From: Brachybacterium sp042666875
GTDB taxonomy: Bacteria; Actinomycetota; Actinomycetes; Actinomycetales; Dermabacteraceae
DNA: 64,000 bases
Direction: 5' to 3'
Assembly (NCBI RefSeq): GCF_042666875.1
Contig: NZ_JBHTCX010000008.1
Span: forward strand, 62,001 to 126,000
The notes beneath the pieces are model-generated. The model saw nothing but the letters and a program-made list of their open reading frames with translations, was not told where the DNA came from and made no database searches. Each line of letters begins with the position of its first letter. Position 1 is the first letter of the stretch. The translations under genes were made by a program, and so were the position numbers. This document shows, piece after piece, positions 30,853 to 39,336 of this stretch.

Positions 30853-32204
30853 GCCGCCTCCGGAGTGGTGGGGACCTGGGCGCGCAGCAGCCATCCGCCG
30901 TCGGGGACGGGGCCGGCCTCGAGGGTGCCGCCGAGCAGGGTGACGCGCTCGGTCATCCCCAGCAGACCGTGACCGCCACCGGATCCGTCGGCCCGGTGCG
31001 GGGCCACGTCGCGGGGGCCGTCGTCCCGCACCTCCAGCACTGTGCGGGCGTCGCGGACGCTCACTCTCACGTCGATCGCGCGGGCGCCGCGGGCGTGGCG
31101 CCGGGCGTTGGTCACGCCCTCCTGGGCGATGCGGAACAGGGTCGACTGCACGATCTGCGGCATCTCCCCCGCGAGCTGGTCGGTGCCGGTGATCCGCACG
31201 GTGACCTGCGGCGGGCCGGGATCGGCGAGCGCCTCGAGCTGGGCGAGGCCGGCGGCGGGGGCCAGCTCCGTCTCGGGCAGGTCGACGTCGGCGGGCATGG
31301 GATCGGAGGCGGCAGCCCCGGCGGCCGCGCTCCCCGTGGCCCCGGAACCACCCGTCGGCTCCCGGAGCGCGCGAACCAGGGCGCGGGTCTCGGCGAGCAC
31401 GTTCTGCGCCTCGCGTTCGATGACGGCGAGGGATTCGGCGACCTGGTTGCGGTCCTCCGGCATGGCGGAGGCGACCTGGGCGCGGATGGCGATCGTGGTG
31501 ACGTGGTGGGCGACGGTGTCGTGCAGGTCCCGCGCGAGGGCCTCACGCTCCCGCGATCGCGCCATCTCGATCTCTCGGGCGCGGGCCTGGACGCGCTCGC
31601 GCACCAGCGCACCGCTCAGCGCGGTGGCGCCGAGCACGGCAATCCCCACGACGACGTCGGCGAGCGCGGCGCGGCTCTGCAGCAGGGTCAGCGCCTGGCC
31701 GGCGGCCAGCAGTGTCCCGCCGACGACGCGCATGCGAGCAGTTCCGTGACGGAACAGTGCGTACGGCACGGTGAGCAGCACGACCATCGCTCCCATGCCG
31801 ACCGCGACGTGCACGGACGCGGCCTGCACGATGCCCAGTACAGCGCCGAGCAGGGTGATCCAGGTCAGCACCAGCAGCGGATGGCGGCGACGCCACGGCA
31901 GTCCGGCGATCATGGCGATCGCCGCGGCCGTGGTGAGCGCGGGCAGAGGGAGGTCTGTGCGCAGCATGCCCTCGGCCAGGGCGATGAGAGTAAAGGGGAT
32001 CAGCAGCAGGGCGTCGCGGGGTCGGGGACCGGCGGCGGGTGTCGTGACCAGCCCGTCCGCCCAGGGCGGGAGAGCGCGACGCGGTGACGGGGACGGGCCT
32101 GTGGGGTTCGGATTCGAGAAGCCCGCGCTCGAGGCGCCCGGATCCGGCGGATCCGCGGCCGATGAGGCCGATGTCGAGGGCACGGACGGGGGCATCGCGC
32201 TCAC
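30849..32204 (-). CDS. Sensor histidine kinase (HisKA_3 type)
   Basis: A 451-residue membrane kinase. A Pro/Ser-rich cytoplasmic start (about 50 residues) is followed by four to six membrane segments and no periplasmic domain. The HisKA_3 dimerisation domain has the phosphorylated His in ARDLHDTVAHHVT. The HATPase domain has LFRIAQEGVTNARRH and GHGLLGMTERV. This is the DesK/NarX-like layout that senses within or at the membrane. GTG at 32204 overlaps the DUF2306 gene stop (GTGA). Confidence 0.92.
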   Translation of the reverse strand: MSAMPPSVPSTSASSAADPPDPGASSAGFSNPNPTGPSPSPRRALPPWADGLVTTPAAGPRPRDALLLIPFTLIALAEGMLRTDLPLPALTTAAAIAMIAGLPWRRRHPLLVLTWITLLGAVLGIVQAASVHVAVGMGAMVVLLTVPYALFRHGTARMRVVGGTLLAAGQALTLLQSRAALADVVVGIAVLGATALSGALVRERVQARAREIEMARSREREALARDLHDTVAHHVTTIAIRAQVASAMPEDRNQVAESLAVIEREAQNVLAETRALVRALREPTGGSGATGSAAAGAAASDPMPADVDLPETELAPAAGLAQLEALADPGPPQVTVRITGTDQLAGEMPQIVQSTLFRIAQEGVTNARRHARGARAIDVRVSVRDARTVLEVRDDGPRDVAPHRADGSGGGHGLLGMTERVTLLGGTLEAGPVPDGGWLLRAQVPTTPEAA

Positions 32205-33031
32205 GCCTGCGCGGCTTTGGGGCGGGCCGTGCCGGCACGGCGGGACGTCTTCGTGCGGTGGCCGGAGGTCGTCGAGGGCCGGCGGCGCGGGCGGATCCAG
32301 CGGGCGATCACGAGCTCGGCGACCACGATGTTGATCAGCCACCCGGCGTCCATCTGCAGCAGCCGGCCGAGCTCGTCGGGCGGGCCGAACAGGATCATCG
32401 GCGGGGCGGAGGTCAGCACCTGGGTGCCGGCGCCGAGGGCGAGGGCGTAGGCGCGGATCATCCAGGCCGCGTGGGTCGGAACGTCCCGTCGGCCGATCGC
32501 GCCCAGCGCGAGCACCAGCGCCACGGCCATGCCGATCCCCACCACGTAGCGGGAGATCAGCAGACCCACACCGTCGATCGCCGGGAACTCATAGGCCACG
32601 TTCATCCACAGGCCCGTCAGCGCGACGGCGAATCCGGCCGGGACCAGGACGTACCGGCCCATCGCGCGATGGAGGCCGAGGTTGCGGCGGCGCACGGTGG
32701 GCAGGAACTGGCCGATGCCGACGTACGAATAGACGATGGCCGCGACGATGTGGATCGCGACGGGCGTGGGCATCTCGACGAAGCGCGCCGTCTCGGGAGT
32801 CGCGGGCACGCCGGTGGCCAGACCTTCGAGCTTCACGGCGCCGGCGATGGAGGGGATGGCCGCGAGCAGGGCGAGGCCGGCGCCGAGCAGCCACTCACGG
32901 CGCGGGATCCGCGGCCTCCTGGACTTTCGGGGCCCATTGCGAAGCGTGCGGGCAGCGGGCGTGGGGATCGGGTCGGCCGTGGGCGTTGCGTCGGCAGGAG
33001 TCGCGTCGGGCAGGGGCGGCGTGGTGTCCAT
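32201..33031 (-). CDS. DUF2306 family membrane protein
   Basis: A 276-residue protein with about six or seven membrane segments between a Pro-rich start and an Arg/Lys-rich end. Family features include IHIVAAIVYSYVGIGQFLP, HRAMGRYVLVPAG (conserved His and Arg) and DVPTHAAWMIRAYALALGAG. Function is unknown. Its coupling to the two-component system suggests it modifies or supplies the signal sensed by the membrane kinase. Confidence 0.85.
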   Translation of the reverse strand: MDTTPPLPDATPADATPTADPIPTPAARTLRNGPRKSRRPRIPRREWLLGAGLALLAAIPSIAGAVKLEGLATGVPATPETARFVEMPTPVAIHIVAAIVYSYVGIGQFLPTVRRRNLGLHRAMGRYVLVPAGFAVALTGLWMNVAYEFPAIDGVGLLISRYVVGIGMAVALVLALGAIGRRDVPTHAAWMIRAYALALGAGTQVLTSAPPMILFGPPDELGRLLQMDAGWLINIVVAELVIARWIRPRRRPSTTSGHRTKTSRRAGTARPKAAQA

Positions 33032-33065
33032 GCGGCCACGCTCCCCCGGCACGGGCGCTCCCCGC

Positions 33066-33083
33066 TTCGGCCATGTGGCCGAA
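33066..33083. promoter_or_regulatory. Perfect palindrome upstream of the DUF2306-kinase-regulator operon
   Basis: TTCGGCCA-TG-TGGCCGAA: eight-base arms with a two-base centre, ending 35 bases before the DUF2306 start. It resembles a TetR-type or dimeric regulator site and could be where the operon's own regulator binds. The rest of 33032-33261 shows no gene. Confidence 0.5.
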
Positions 33084-33261
33084 CTTCGACGAGAACCGCC
33101 GCTGCTCGTGCATCCGGGGGCGCAGGCAGAGGAGGGGCCGGTGCGCGGTGCGGTGCCGCGGCTCGGCGAGGGGCTGCTGCGCGGCGGCGAGGCGGGCCCG
33201 GGGTCATTCTTGGAGTGTATGGGCTCGGGTACGGCCGACGAGGGCCGTTACCGGAACGACG

Positions 33262-34197
33262 TCACGGTCGCAGCGCGGACAGGTCCGGCCGTCCTCCCAA
33301 CCGCTGAACCGCCGAGGCCGCGCAGGCGGCGGCGAGCTCGCCCGCCTGCGCCGGGGCGGCTCCGTTGCGCAGGCCCGTGACGAGCCCGGCAAGAAAGGCA
33401 TCGCCCGCCCCGGTCGGGTCGAGGACGCGCTGGGGGCCGTGGGGCAGGAAGCGGTGCCCCTCGTCCCAGACGACCAGGTCACCGGCGTCGGCAACGCCGA
33501 ATGCCACCACCTCGACACCTTCATCGAGCACCCCGCGTGCCGCGGAGAGTGCTGCCTCTTCGCTCTCCAGTGCGATCGCCGTCAGCAGCTCGCCTTCGTG
33601 GGCGTTGGCGCGGACCACGCGGGCCTGCCCGACCAGTGCACGCACCTCGGGCGTCTGCGGGGCGCCATCCAGGACGAGGTCGGCGCCGGTCGCGGTCGCG
33701 AGCCGCGCCGCCTCCAGCAGAGCCGGTTCAGGCTGCTGCAGCTGCAGGCACACCGTGTCGGCCCGTGCCACTGCCTCCCGGGCGCTGTACACGTCACCCC
33801 CGGTCAGCAGCGCTTCGGCCGGGACGTGCTCGAAGAGGCGACGCCGGCCCTCGGCATCGACCACGTCGACCAGCAGGGCGCTGGTACCACGACGCACCAC
33901 GGCGCGGACATCGACATCGTCTGCGCGGGCCGAGGCGAGCAGCCGCTCCCCCACCTCGTCCTCACCGACCACGCCGAGCAGCCCCACCGGCGTGCCGAGC
34001 TGGCGCATGCCGACGGCCTGGTTCGCGCCCTTGCCGCCCCACATCTCGAGGCGCTCGGCGACGTCCACGCTCGCCCCGGGGTCGGGAACGCGGTCGGTCG
34101 AGATCACCAGGTCGCGACCGATCTGGCCGACGACGAGGACGCCGCCGGCCGCCGTGGCGTGTGCCGGATCGCTGTGCGCGCCGTGGTTGTCGACCAT
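33262..34197 (-). CDS. PfkB-family sugar kinase (ribokinase-like)
   Basis: A 311-residue carbohydrate kinase. It has VVGQIGRDLVI at the start, the first PfkB motif WGGKGANQAVGMRQLG and the second, catalytic motif VLDPTGAGDAFLAGLV. The layout matches ribokinase, which phosphorylates ribose at O5. AGAGGAC precedes the ATG. No ribose transporter or repressor is adjacent, so the substrate is open. Confidence 0.88.
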   Translation of the reverse strand: MVDNHGAHSDPAHATAAGGVLVVGQIGRDLVISTDRVPDPGASVDVAERLEMWGGKGANQAVGMRQLGTPVGLLGVVGEDEVGERLLASARADDVDVRAVVRRGTSALLVDVVDAEGRRRLFEHVPAEALLTGGDVYSAREAVARADTVCLQLQQPEPALLEAARLATATGADLVLDGAPQTPEVRALVGQARVVRANAHEGELLTAIALESEEAALSAARGVLDEGVEVVAFGVADAGDLVVWDEGHRFLPHGPQRVLDPTGAGDAFLAGLVTGLRNGAAPAQAGELAAACAASAVQRLGGRPDLSALRP

Positions 34198-34328
34198 GTC
34201 CTCTGCCTACCACCGGCTCGGCTCCTGCGCCGCACCTCGGACCGAATGGTGGGTGGCGGTGAGCTCGGTCCGGCCGCCGCGCGGTGATCACGGGATGATC
34301 CAGTGCCCGCGGAGCCGCGTCGTCTACC

Positions 34329-35009
34329 GTGGCCCGCGTGAACCGACCTGTCCAACGCATCATCATCATCGTCCTGGCCCTCGTGCTCGTGGTCCCGATC
34401 GGCGTGATCGGGATCGGCCAGCTGCTGGGCAACGACGGCGGTGAGCAGGCCGACCCGACCGCGGTCGAGAACCCGGACAACCGGCCGACGGCGGACCCCG
34501 CCGACCAGCCGCCGCGGCCCGAGGTGCCCCGCCCCGAGGAACCCGCGGGCCTGACCGAGCAGACCGATGAGGGTGCGCAGGAGACGGTGACCTACCTGCT
34601 CGAGTCGTACACCTACATGATGACCACCGGTGACGTCTCCGTGTGGGAGAGCTCCATCGACCCGCAGTGCCAGGTCTGCATGTCCTTCCTGGACAACGCC
34701 CAGCTGCTCGCCGAGCAGGACGGCTACCTGGTCGATGGCGACTTCGCGGTGCATTCGACGACGTTCGAGGGCAAGGGCGACCCGCCCGCGAGCGGCGAGG
34801 TCGTCGCGGACTTCACCCAGGAGGCCAGCATCCTGGTCGACGATCCCAATCTCCAGGCCAACGAGCTTCCCGAGGTCTCCGGCCAGCTCGTGGCCCAGAT
34901 CGCCTGGGACGGCGAGCGCTGGCGCGTGACCGATATGAGCATCGCCCCCGAGGGCACGGGCGCCAGCGACGCGGGCGGGGCCAGCGACGCCGGCGGCGCG
35001 GGCGGCTGA
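34329..35009 (+). CDS. DUF6318-like anchored exported protein
   Basis: A 226-residue protein with one N-terminal membrane segment (RIIIIVLALVLVVPIGVIGI, residues about 10-30), a Pro/Asp/Glu-rich linker and an exported domain with YLLESYTYMMTTGDVSVWES and a C-x2-C pair (QCQVC). This pattern recalls DUF6318 proteins of Micrococcales, which are usually lipoproteins; here there is no lipobox. The start is either GTG 34329 or GTG 34338. The tail repeats GASDAGGASDAGGAGG. Function unknown. Confidence 0.72.
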   Translation: MARVNRPVQRIIIIVLALVLVVPIGVIGIGQLLGNDGGEQADPTAVENPDNRPTADPADQPPRPEVPRPEEPAGLTEQTDEGAQETVTYLLESYTYMMTTGDVSVWESSIDPQCQVCMSFLDNAQLLAEQDGYLVDGDFAVHSTTFEGKGDPPASGEVVADFTQEASILVDDPNLQANELPEVSGQLVAQIAWDGERWRVTDMSIAPEGTGASDAGGASDAGGAGG

Positions 35010-35068
35010 GCGACACGGGCGGCGCGGGCGTCGGCGATTGAGCGGCGCGGGCGTGGGCGGGCCGCGCC

Positions 35069-35129
35069 GAGCACCCCCTCGTTGAGGCCGGAATGGAGGG
35101 TGCTAAACGGCCACTCAGAGGGGGCGCTC
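35069..35129. repeat. 61-bp palindromic element B, left copy
   Basis: The outer arms GAGCACCCCCTC and GAGGGGGCGCTC are inverted (one mismatch), with inner GGCCG and CGGCC. The core GGCCGGAATGGAGG and TGCTAAACGGCC is shared with the copy at 36454-36514. It sits in the 35010-35317 gap before the second DUF559 gene. Confidence 0.85.
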
Positions 35130-35317
35130 CGCTGTTCATGATGCTCGCCCGTCTCGCCGCCGACGCTCCATTGCACACAGCTCGCCGCTGCACTGAGCGT
35201 GACGCTCCATGACCGCGAGTACCACTTTCGCGCACCCACGCGTGCTGACCGTTCCTCCCCAAGCTGCAATTGTGGATGGTCAGGGCTCGTCACCCCCTAT
35301 TGCGCAAGTGTGAGGTC

Positions 35318-36298
35318 ATGAGCCGACGCCCGAGCCCCCTACCAGCAGGCTTGCCGTGGCGGGTCTTCACCCGCGACGAGGCGCTTCGAGCGGGAGTTCC
35401 CCCGGGGCGGCTCAAGCGTTCGGATGTGACTGCACTTCGTCGGGGGCTGTACCGGAGGACGAGCAGTCCGGTCTTCGAGGTGGACGTCGCCGCAGCTCTG
35501 TGTCGCCACGAGCGAACTGCCGTCATCGTCGGCCTCTCGGCGGCACGGCTGCTGCAAATGCCCTTGCCCAAGGAGGTGGAGTCCTGGGGCATCTCCACTC
35601 CCGTGCATGTCTCCGTCCCCGGAGGGCGGTCCGGCTCCGACCAGGTCGTGCGGTGGCACGACTTCACCTTCCAGGATCATGACGTAGGGAGGTTCTCGTA
35701 TCGCCAGCCGTCAGTTGCAGGCGCTCCGGGCGCGGAACCGACGTCGTCTCTGCGGCTCTCCACCAGAGCTAGAACGTGGCGCGATCTCGCGCAGTTCCTT
35801 TCCCACTGGCGGCTCGTCGCGGTCGGCGATCACCTAGTCCGCACTCCACGCCCCGGACTCGAACGTGGACGTCACCGCCCCTGGTGCACCATCGACGAGC
35901 TTCGGGACGTGTGCCGGGGGAACCACATGCAGGCGCTGCGCGCCGCCGTGGGCGACATACGCATCGGCGCCGATTCACCCATGGAGACGCTTCTGCGACT
36001 GGCATTCCGAGAGGCGGGCCTTCCCACGCCGGAGATCAACACACCGCTCGCTGGTGCCGACGGGAACAACCGCATCACTCCCGACTTCCAGTGGCCGCAA
36101 TACGGAATGTGCGCGGAGTATGACGGCAGACCCCATGACGGCACCCGTCAGGTCGAGAGGGACATCCGGCGTGGGCGGGCGGTCGCCCGTGCAGGCTTCA
36201 CCGAAGTCCGCCTGTACTCGCAGGACACCCTGCCGGACTGCGGAGACGCCGTACGGATCGTCCGCGACGAGCTCATCCGCCACGGCTGGAGGCCCTGA
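35318..36298 (+). CDS. DUF559/Vsr-like endonuclease-domain protein with AbiEi-like N-terminus (cassette B)
   Basis: A 326-residue protein with the same two-part layout as the gene at 26082 but little sequence in common. The N-terminus reads VFTRDEALRAGVPPGRLKRSD and then RRGLYRR, as in AbiEi-type winged-helix domains. The C-terminal nuclease-like domain has SPMETLLRLAFREAGLPTPE, ITPDFQWP, CAEYDGRPH and RDIRRGRAVARAGFTEVRLY, giving the E...D...ExD series of DUF559/Vsr folds. ATG at 35318 is preferred; GTG at 35270 would add 16 residues. It stands alone and is bracketed by 61-bp palindromes. Confidence 0.8.
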   Translation: MSRRPSPLPAGLPWRVFTRDEALRAGVPPGRLKRSDVTALRRGLYRRTSSPVFEVDVAAALCRHERTAVIVGLSAARLLQMPLPKEVESWGISTPVHVSVPGGRSGSDQVVRWHDFTFQDHDVGRFSYRQPSVAGAPGAEPTSSLRLSTRARTWRDLAQFLSHWRLVAVGDHLVRTPRPGLERGRHRPWCTIDELRDVCRGNHMQALRAAVGDIRIGADSPMETLLRLAFREAGLPTPEINTPLAGADGNNRITPDFQWPQYGMCAEYDGRPHDGTRQVERDIRRGRAVARAGFTEVRLYSQDTLPDCGDAVRIVRDELIRHGWRP

Positions 36299-36370
36299 CA
36301 CCCGAGCGTCTTTGCTCGAGACCTCCCAGGCCTGCCGGGTGCTGCTCACCGCGCCCCACGCCAGGAACGC

Positions 36371-36448
36371 CGGGCCCGCCATGAGAGCCGGGCCTGCCAG
36401 CGACACCGGGCTGCCAGGAGCGCGGAGCCCGCCACGAGAGCCGGGCCC
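36371..36448. repeat. Two 21-bp direct repeats with hairpin potential
   Basis: GCCCGCCATGAGAGCCGGGCC (near 36374-36394) recurs with one change (C for T) near 36427-36447. Each copy has GCCCG and CGGGC ends able to pair. They lie between the DUF559 stop and the right palindrome and may act as terminators. Confidence 0.65.
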
Positions 36449-36453
36449 AAGCC

Positions 36454-36514
36454 CTGCACCCCGTCTGGAAGGCCGGAATGGAGGATGCTAAACGGCCTCC
36501 CAGAGGGGGTGTTC
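36454..36514. repeat. 61-bp palindromic element B, right copy
   Basis: It aligns without gaps to 35069-35129. GGCCGGAATGGAGG, TGCTAAACGGCC and CAGAGGGGG are identical. Its arms CACCCCGTCTGG and CCAGAGGGGGTG are inverted with one mismatch. Confidence 0.85.
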
Positions 36515-36546
36515 GCATCCGCGCAGGCGTCTGCGCAGGCATCTGT

Positions 36547-36594
36547 GCCCCAGGGCGGGGCTATGGGCGGGGACCTTTGGGGGCGCCCTGGGGC
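36547..36594 (-). terminator. Probable terminator of the 36612-37010 gene
   Basis: GCCCCAGGGCG (36547-36557) and CGCCCTGGGGC (36584-36594) form a perfect 11-base stem, 18 bases past the stop of the minus-strand gene. Confidence 0.55.
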
Positions 36595-36611
36595 CATGCA
36601 GAAGCAGTGCG

Positions 36612-37010
36612 TCAGAAGGTGAGGCCGAAGAAGCCGAACCCGTCGGCGTACATCGCCATCCGTAGCGCGATCACGAGACCGACCAGCGCGAGGCCGACAT
36701 GAAGGCGGCCCGCGTGCGCAGCGCCGCCGGCACGACCGTGCGGGCGGCCAGGATCCCCAAGGCCCGCGCCTCGGCGCACGGCCCACGCACCGAGGAACGC
36801 TGCCACCGGAACCCCGAGGAACGGGGTCGAGCGCCGCAGATCCCAGGAACCCACGACGAACGGTGACTCCGGGCCGTCGGGGCCGACGTGGCTCGAGGCC
36901 ACGATGCTGATCCCCGAGAGCACCGCCGCGACCAGGCACAGAGCACCCAGGACCACGGCGACACGGTCGAGGACCGTGCGACGGGTGCGACTGCGCGGAC
37001 GGGCGTTCAT
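36612..37010 (-). CDS. Hypothetical three-helix membrane protein
   Basis: A 132-residue protein with about three membrane segments (VAVVLGALCLVAAVLSGISI; FLGVPVAAFLGAWAV; HVGLALVGLVIALRMAMY) and an Arg-rich start. ATG at 37010 is preferred to GTG 37019 because AAGGTG lies at a good distance. No family recognised. Confidence 0.7.
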   Translation of the reverse strand: MNARPRSRTRRTVLDRVAVVLGALCLVAAVLSGISIVASSHVGPDGPESPFVVGSWDLRRSTPFLGVPVAAFLGAWAVRRGAGLGDPGRPHGRAGGAAHAGRLHVGLALVGLVIALRMAMYADGFGFFGLTF

Positions 37011-37154
37011 GGGCTTCACCTTGCCACGGCGACGTAGCAGGCGTGGCGCGGAGCCGGCCAGGTGCTCTGCGGTTCTGGAACCGGGCAGCCGCGGGGCCGG
37101 CCATTGCAGCCCCCTGCCCGCGAAGCGCCACCGGCCGTCGGCAGAGACCCTGGG

Positions 37155-37859
37155 CTACGGCAACCCGGGGAGATGGGCAGCGGCCTCCGCAGGGTTGCCG
37201 CTGAGCGTGCGGACCGGAGCCGAGGCCGTCGCCCGGGCAAGCTGCTGGGCTCCGGATGCGCCCGCGGCCTGCGCGATCCGCGCGGTGACGGTTTCCGGGG
37301 ACGTGCGCCCGGTGCCGGCGAACCAGACCCAGCGACCGTCGACGGAACGCGGCGGTGGATCCTGCAGGACCGCGATCAAGGCCGGGCGCCGGCGGGCTTC
37401 CTGGGCCGACGGCCCGACGAAGTGAATGCCCTGCCGGGTCCAGGCCGAACGCCGGACGGTCGACTGTGGGAAACCGCCCGTCCCGGTCTCGCGAGCGTAG
37501 CGGCCGGCCCCGGTGACGGGCACCAGGCTGCCCGGGACGATCTGTTCGTAGCGCACGATGTAGGGGCGCGTCCCCGGCGCGACGCTCCCGACCAGCAGTC
37601 CTCGCTCGCACACGATCAGCCGCTCGCCACTGATCAGTACCAGGATGCCCGCTGCGAGCAGCGCGAAGATGATGCCGGGTGCTGCGATGAGCAGGGGGGA
37701 TTCCGCCGGGTTGATCATTGTGAGCCCGGTGAAGATGAGCCAGACGAACACGATTGCGCCGACGACGACGGTGCCGGGACGGTCCGCGTAGACCTCGAGA
37801 GGCCTGCCGAGTTCTCCGGCGTGACGGCGGGCGGCGCGGAAGCCAGCTTCTCCGCTCAT
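37155..37859 (-). CDS. Hypothetical membrane protein, PH-domain-like
   Basis: A 234-residue protein with two close membrane segments (TVVVGAIVFVWLIFTGLTMI and LLIAAPGIIFALLAAGILVL, residues about 28-75). A soluble part follows that begins GERLIVCERGLLVGSV and YIVRYEQIVPGS, a pattern like bacterial PH/YdbT-type domains. ATG at 37859 has GGGAGGGG just upstream and is preferred over earlier in-frame starts. Function unknown. Confidence 0.7.
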   Translation of the reverse strand: MSGEAGFRAARRHAGELGRPLEVYADRPGTVVVGAIVFVWLIFTGLTMINPAESPLLIAAPGIIFALLAAGILVLISGERLIVCERGLLVGSVAPGTRPYIVRYEQIVPGSLVPVTGAGRYARETGTGGFPQSTVRRSAWTRQGIHFVGPSAQEARRRPALIAVLQDPPPRSVDGRWVWFAGTGRTSPETVTARIAQAAGASGAQQLARATASAPVRTLSGNPAEAAAHLPGLP

Positions 37860-37956
37860 CTCCACCCCTCCCGTGCCAGGCTCGGACATCGACACTAGCG
37901 GTCGCAACGGACGGAGCCGCAGAAGGCGTTCCGCTTCCCAAGGGCGCTCTTGGCTG

Positions 37957-38880
37957 TCACGACGCGGACCCGCTCCGGTAGAGGAACAGGTCGGTGCGGT
38001 ACGGGACGCCGATGACGGCGCCGCGCTCATGGCCGAGATGGTCGTGGAGGTACCAGTCGAGGTTCGCGAGCACCTTCGCGCGGCGCTCCTCGGGAGCGGT
38101 GATGACGTAGCTGCGGGTGCGGGCGAGGTCGATGACGTCGTGGGTGGGCATCGGGTCCTCCCACTCGTGCACGCTGCGCTCGACGAGCGCGAGCTCGGCG
38201 CCGACGGTCGGACGGAAGTCCTCGCGGTGGATGTCCCCGGCGTGCATGATCCGCGAGAGGCGGTGGACCCACGGGATCCTTACATCGAGCGTGTTCCACA
38301 CCAGCGCCAGCACCCCGCCGGGTGCGAGCAGCCGCGCGACCTCGGCGGAGGCGGCGCGGGCGTCGAACCAGTGCCAGGCCTGGGCGACGGTGACCAGGTC
38401 GGCCGATGCGTCGGGGAGGTCGGTCGCCTCCGCCGGGGCGAGGTGCGTGGTGAGGTCGGGTGCGGGCGCGGCGGATGGCACCTGGTCGACGTCGTGGCCG
38501 GCCGGGAGGGTGGGCGAGGCCGCGCGCGGCGACGAAGGCCCGGAGCCGGCCGACGGCCCCCGGCGCAGCGCGGTCTCGAGCATGGCGCGACTGGTGTCCA
38601 CCGCGATGACGTCCAGGCCCCGAGCGACGAGCGCCCACGACAGCTTCCCGGTGCCCGCGCCCAGATCGATCGCCCGGGCGGGGGTTCCGCTCATCGGGCG
38701 TGGCACCGGTGCGAGCATCGCCTCGAGCACCGGATCGGGATAGCCGGGACGCAGCCGGTCGTACTCCCCGCCCTGCTCCTCGAAGGCGGCGGCCAGCGCC
38801 CGCTTGCGCGCTGCGCTGGCGAACCGGGGCTCCTCACGCGAGGAGACCGGAGGGATCGGCGGGTGAAGCGGATCGGCCAC
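37957..38880 (-). CDS. Class I SAM-dependent methyltransferase
   Basis: A 307-residue Methyltransf_11-type enzyme. The SAM motif is AIDLGAGTGKLSWALVARG, with the acidic residue ending strand 2 in VIAVDTSRAML and the motif IV region VTVAQAWHWFD. An unusual Pro/Ser/Gly-rich insert (about residues 140-175) splits the Rossmann core. GTG at 38880 is used; another GTG about nine codons upstream is possible. The substrate is unknown. Confidence 0.85.
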   Translation of the reverse strand: MADPLHPPIPPVSSREEPRFASAARKRALAAAFEEQGGEYDRLRPGYPDPVLEAMLAPVPRPMSGTPARAIDLGAGTGKLSWALVARGLDVIAVDTSRAMLETALRRGPSAGSGPSSPRAASPTLPAGHDVDQVPSAAPAPDLTTHLAPAEATDLPDASADLVTVAQAWHWFDARAASAEVARLLAPGGVLALVWNTLDVRIPWVHRLSRIMHAGDIHREDFRPTVGAELALVERSVHEWEDPMPTHDVIDLARTRSYVITAPEERRAKVLANLDWYLHDHLGHERGAVIGVPYRTDLFLYRSGSAS

Positions 38881-38909
38881 GCCGAGGATCTTAGGGCCGG
38901 TGGGCACGC

Positions 38910-39314
38910 TCAGTAGACCGACATGGTCATGCTGCCGGCGATCACCAGCACGATGAGCACGATCAGCAGCGCCGCGCAGGGCACGGCGAGAGTCCAGGCC
39001 CGCGCGCCCCGCCGGCGTGCGAGCCCCCACGCACCCAGGGCGATCGCGGTGATCGAGAGAGCGAGGCCGAGCCCGCCGACCGGTGCCAGCATCAGCATCG
39101 GCTCGTGGACGTCGTGGTGCGTCGACGGCTCCGTGCTGCCGGGCGCCGGCGGCAGGTAGTAGGTGATCCGGGCGGAGGCGATGACGTACGCGGTCACAAG
39201 ACCTGCCGCCACGGCGCCGAGCACGCCGAGGGCGATGGAGAGCACGGCGATGATGGGGCGGCGGCGCCCGCCCGCAGTCGGCGCGGGAGGCCTCTGCGAC
39301 CGCTCAGTGCTCAT
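38910..39314 (-). CDS. Hypothetical membrane protein
   Basis: A 134-residue protein with three membrane segments (IIAVLSIALGVLGAVAAGLV; LMLAPVGGLGLALSITAIAL; LAVPCAALLIVLIVLVIAG). The extracytoplasmic loop contains STHHDVHEP. Its start lies 22 bases after the ABC exporter gene stop, so it may be cotranscribed with the exporter. No known family recognised. Confidence 0.75.
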   Translation of the reverse strand: MSTERSQRPPAPTAGGRRRPIIAVLSIALGVLGAVAAGLVTAYVIASARITYYLPPAPGSTEPSTHHDVHEPMLMLAPVGGLGLALSITAIALGAWGLARRRGARAWTLAVPCAALLIVLIVLVIAGSMTMSVY

Positions 39315-39336
39315 GTCCCGTCCTCTCCTGCCGCGC

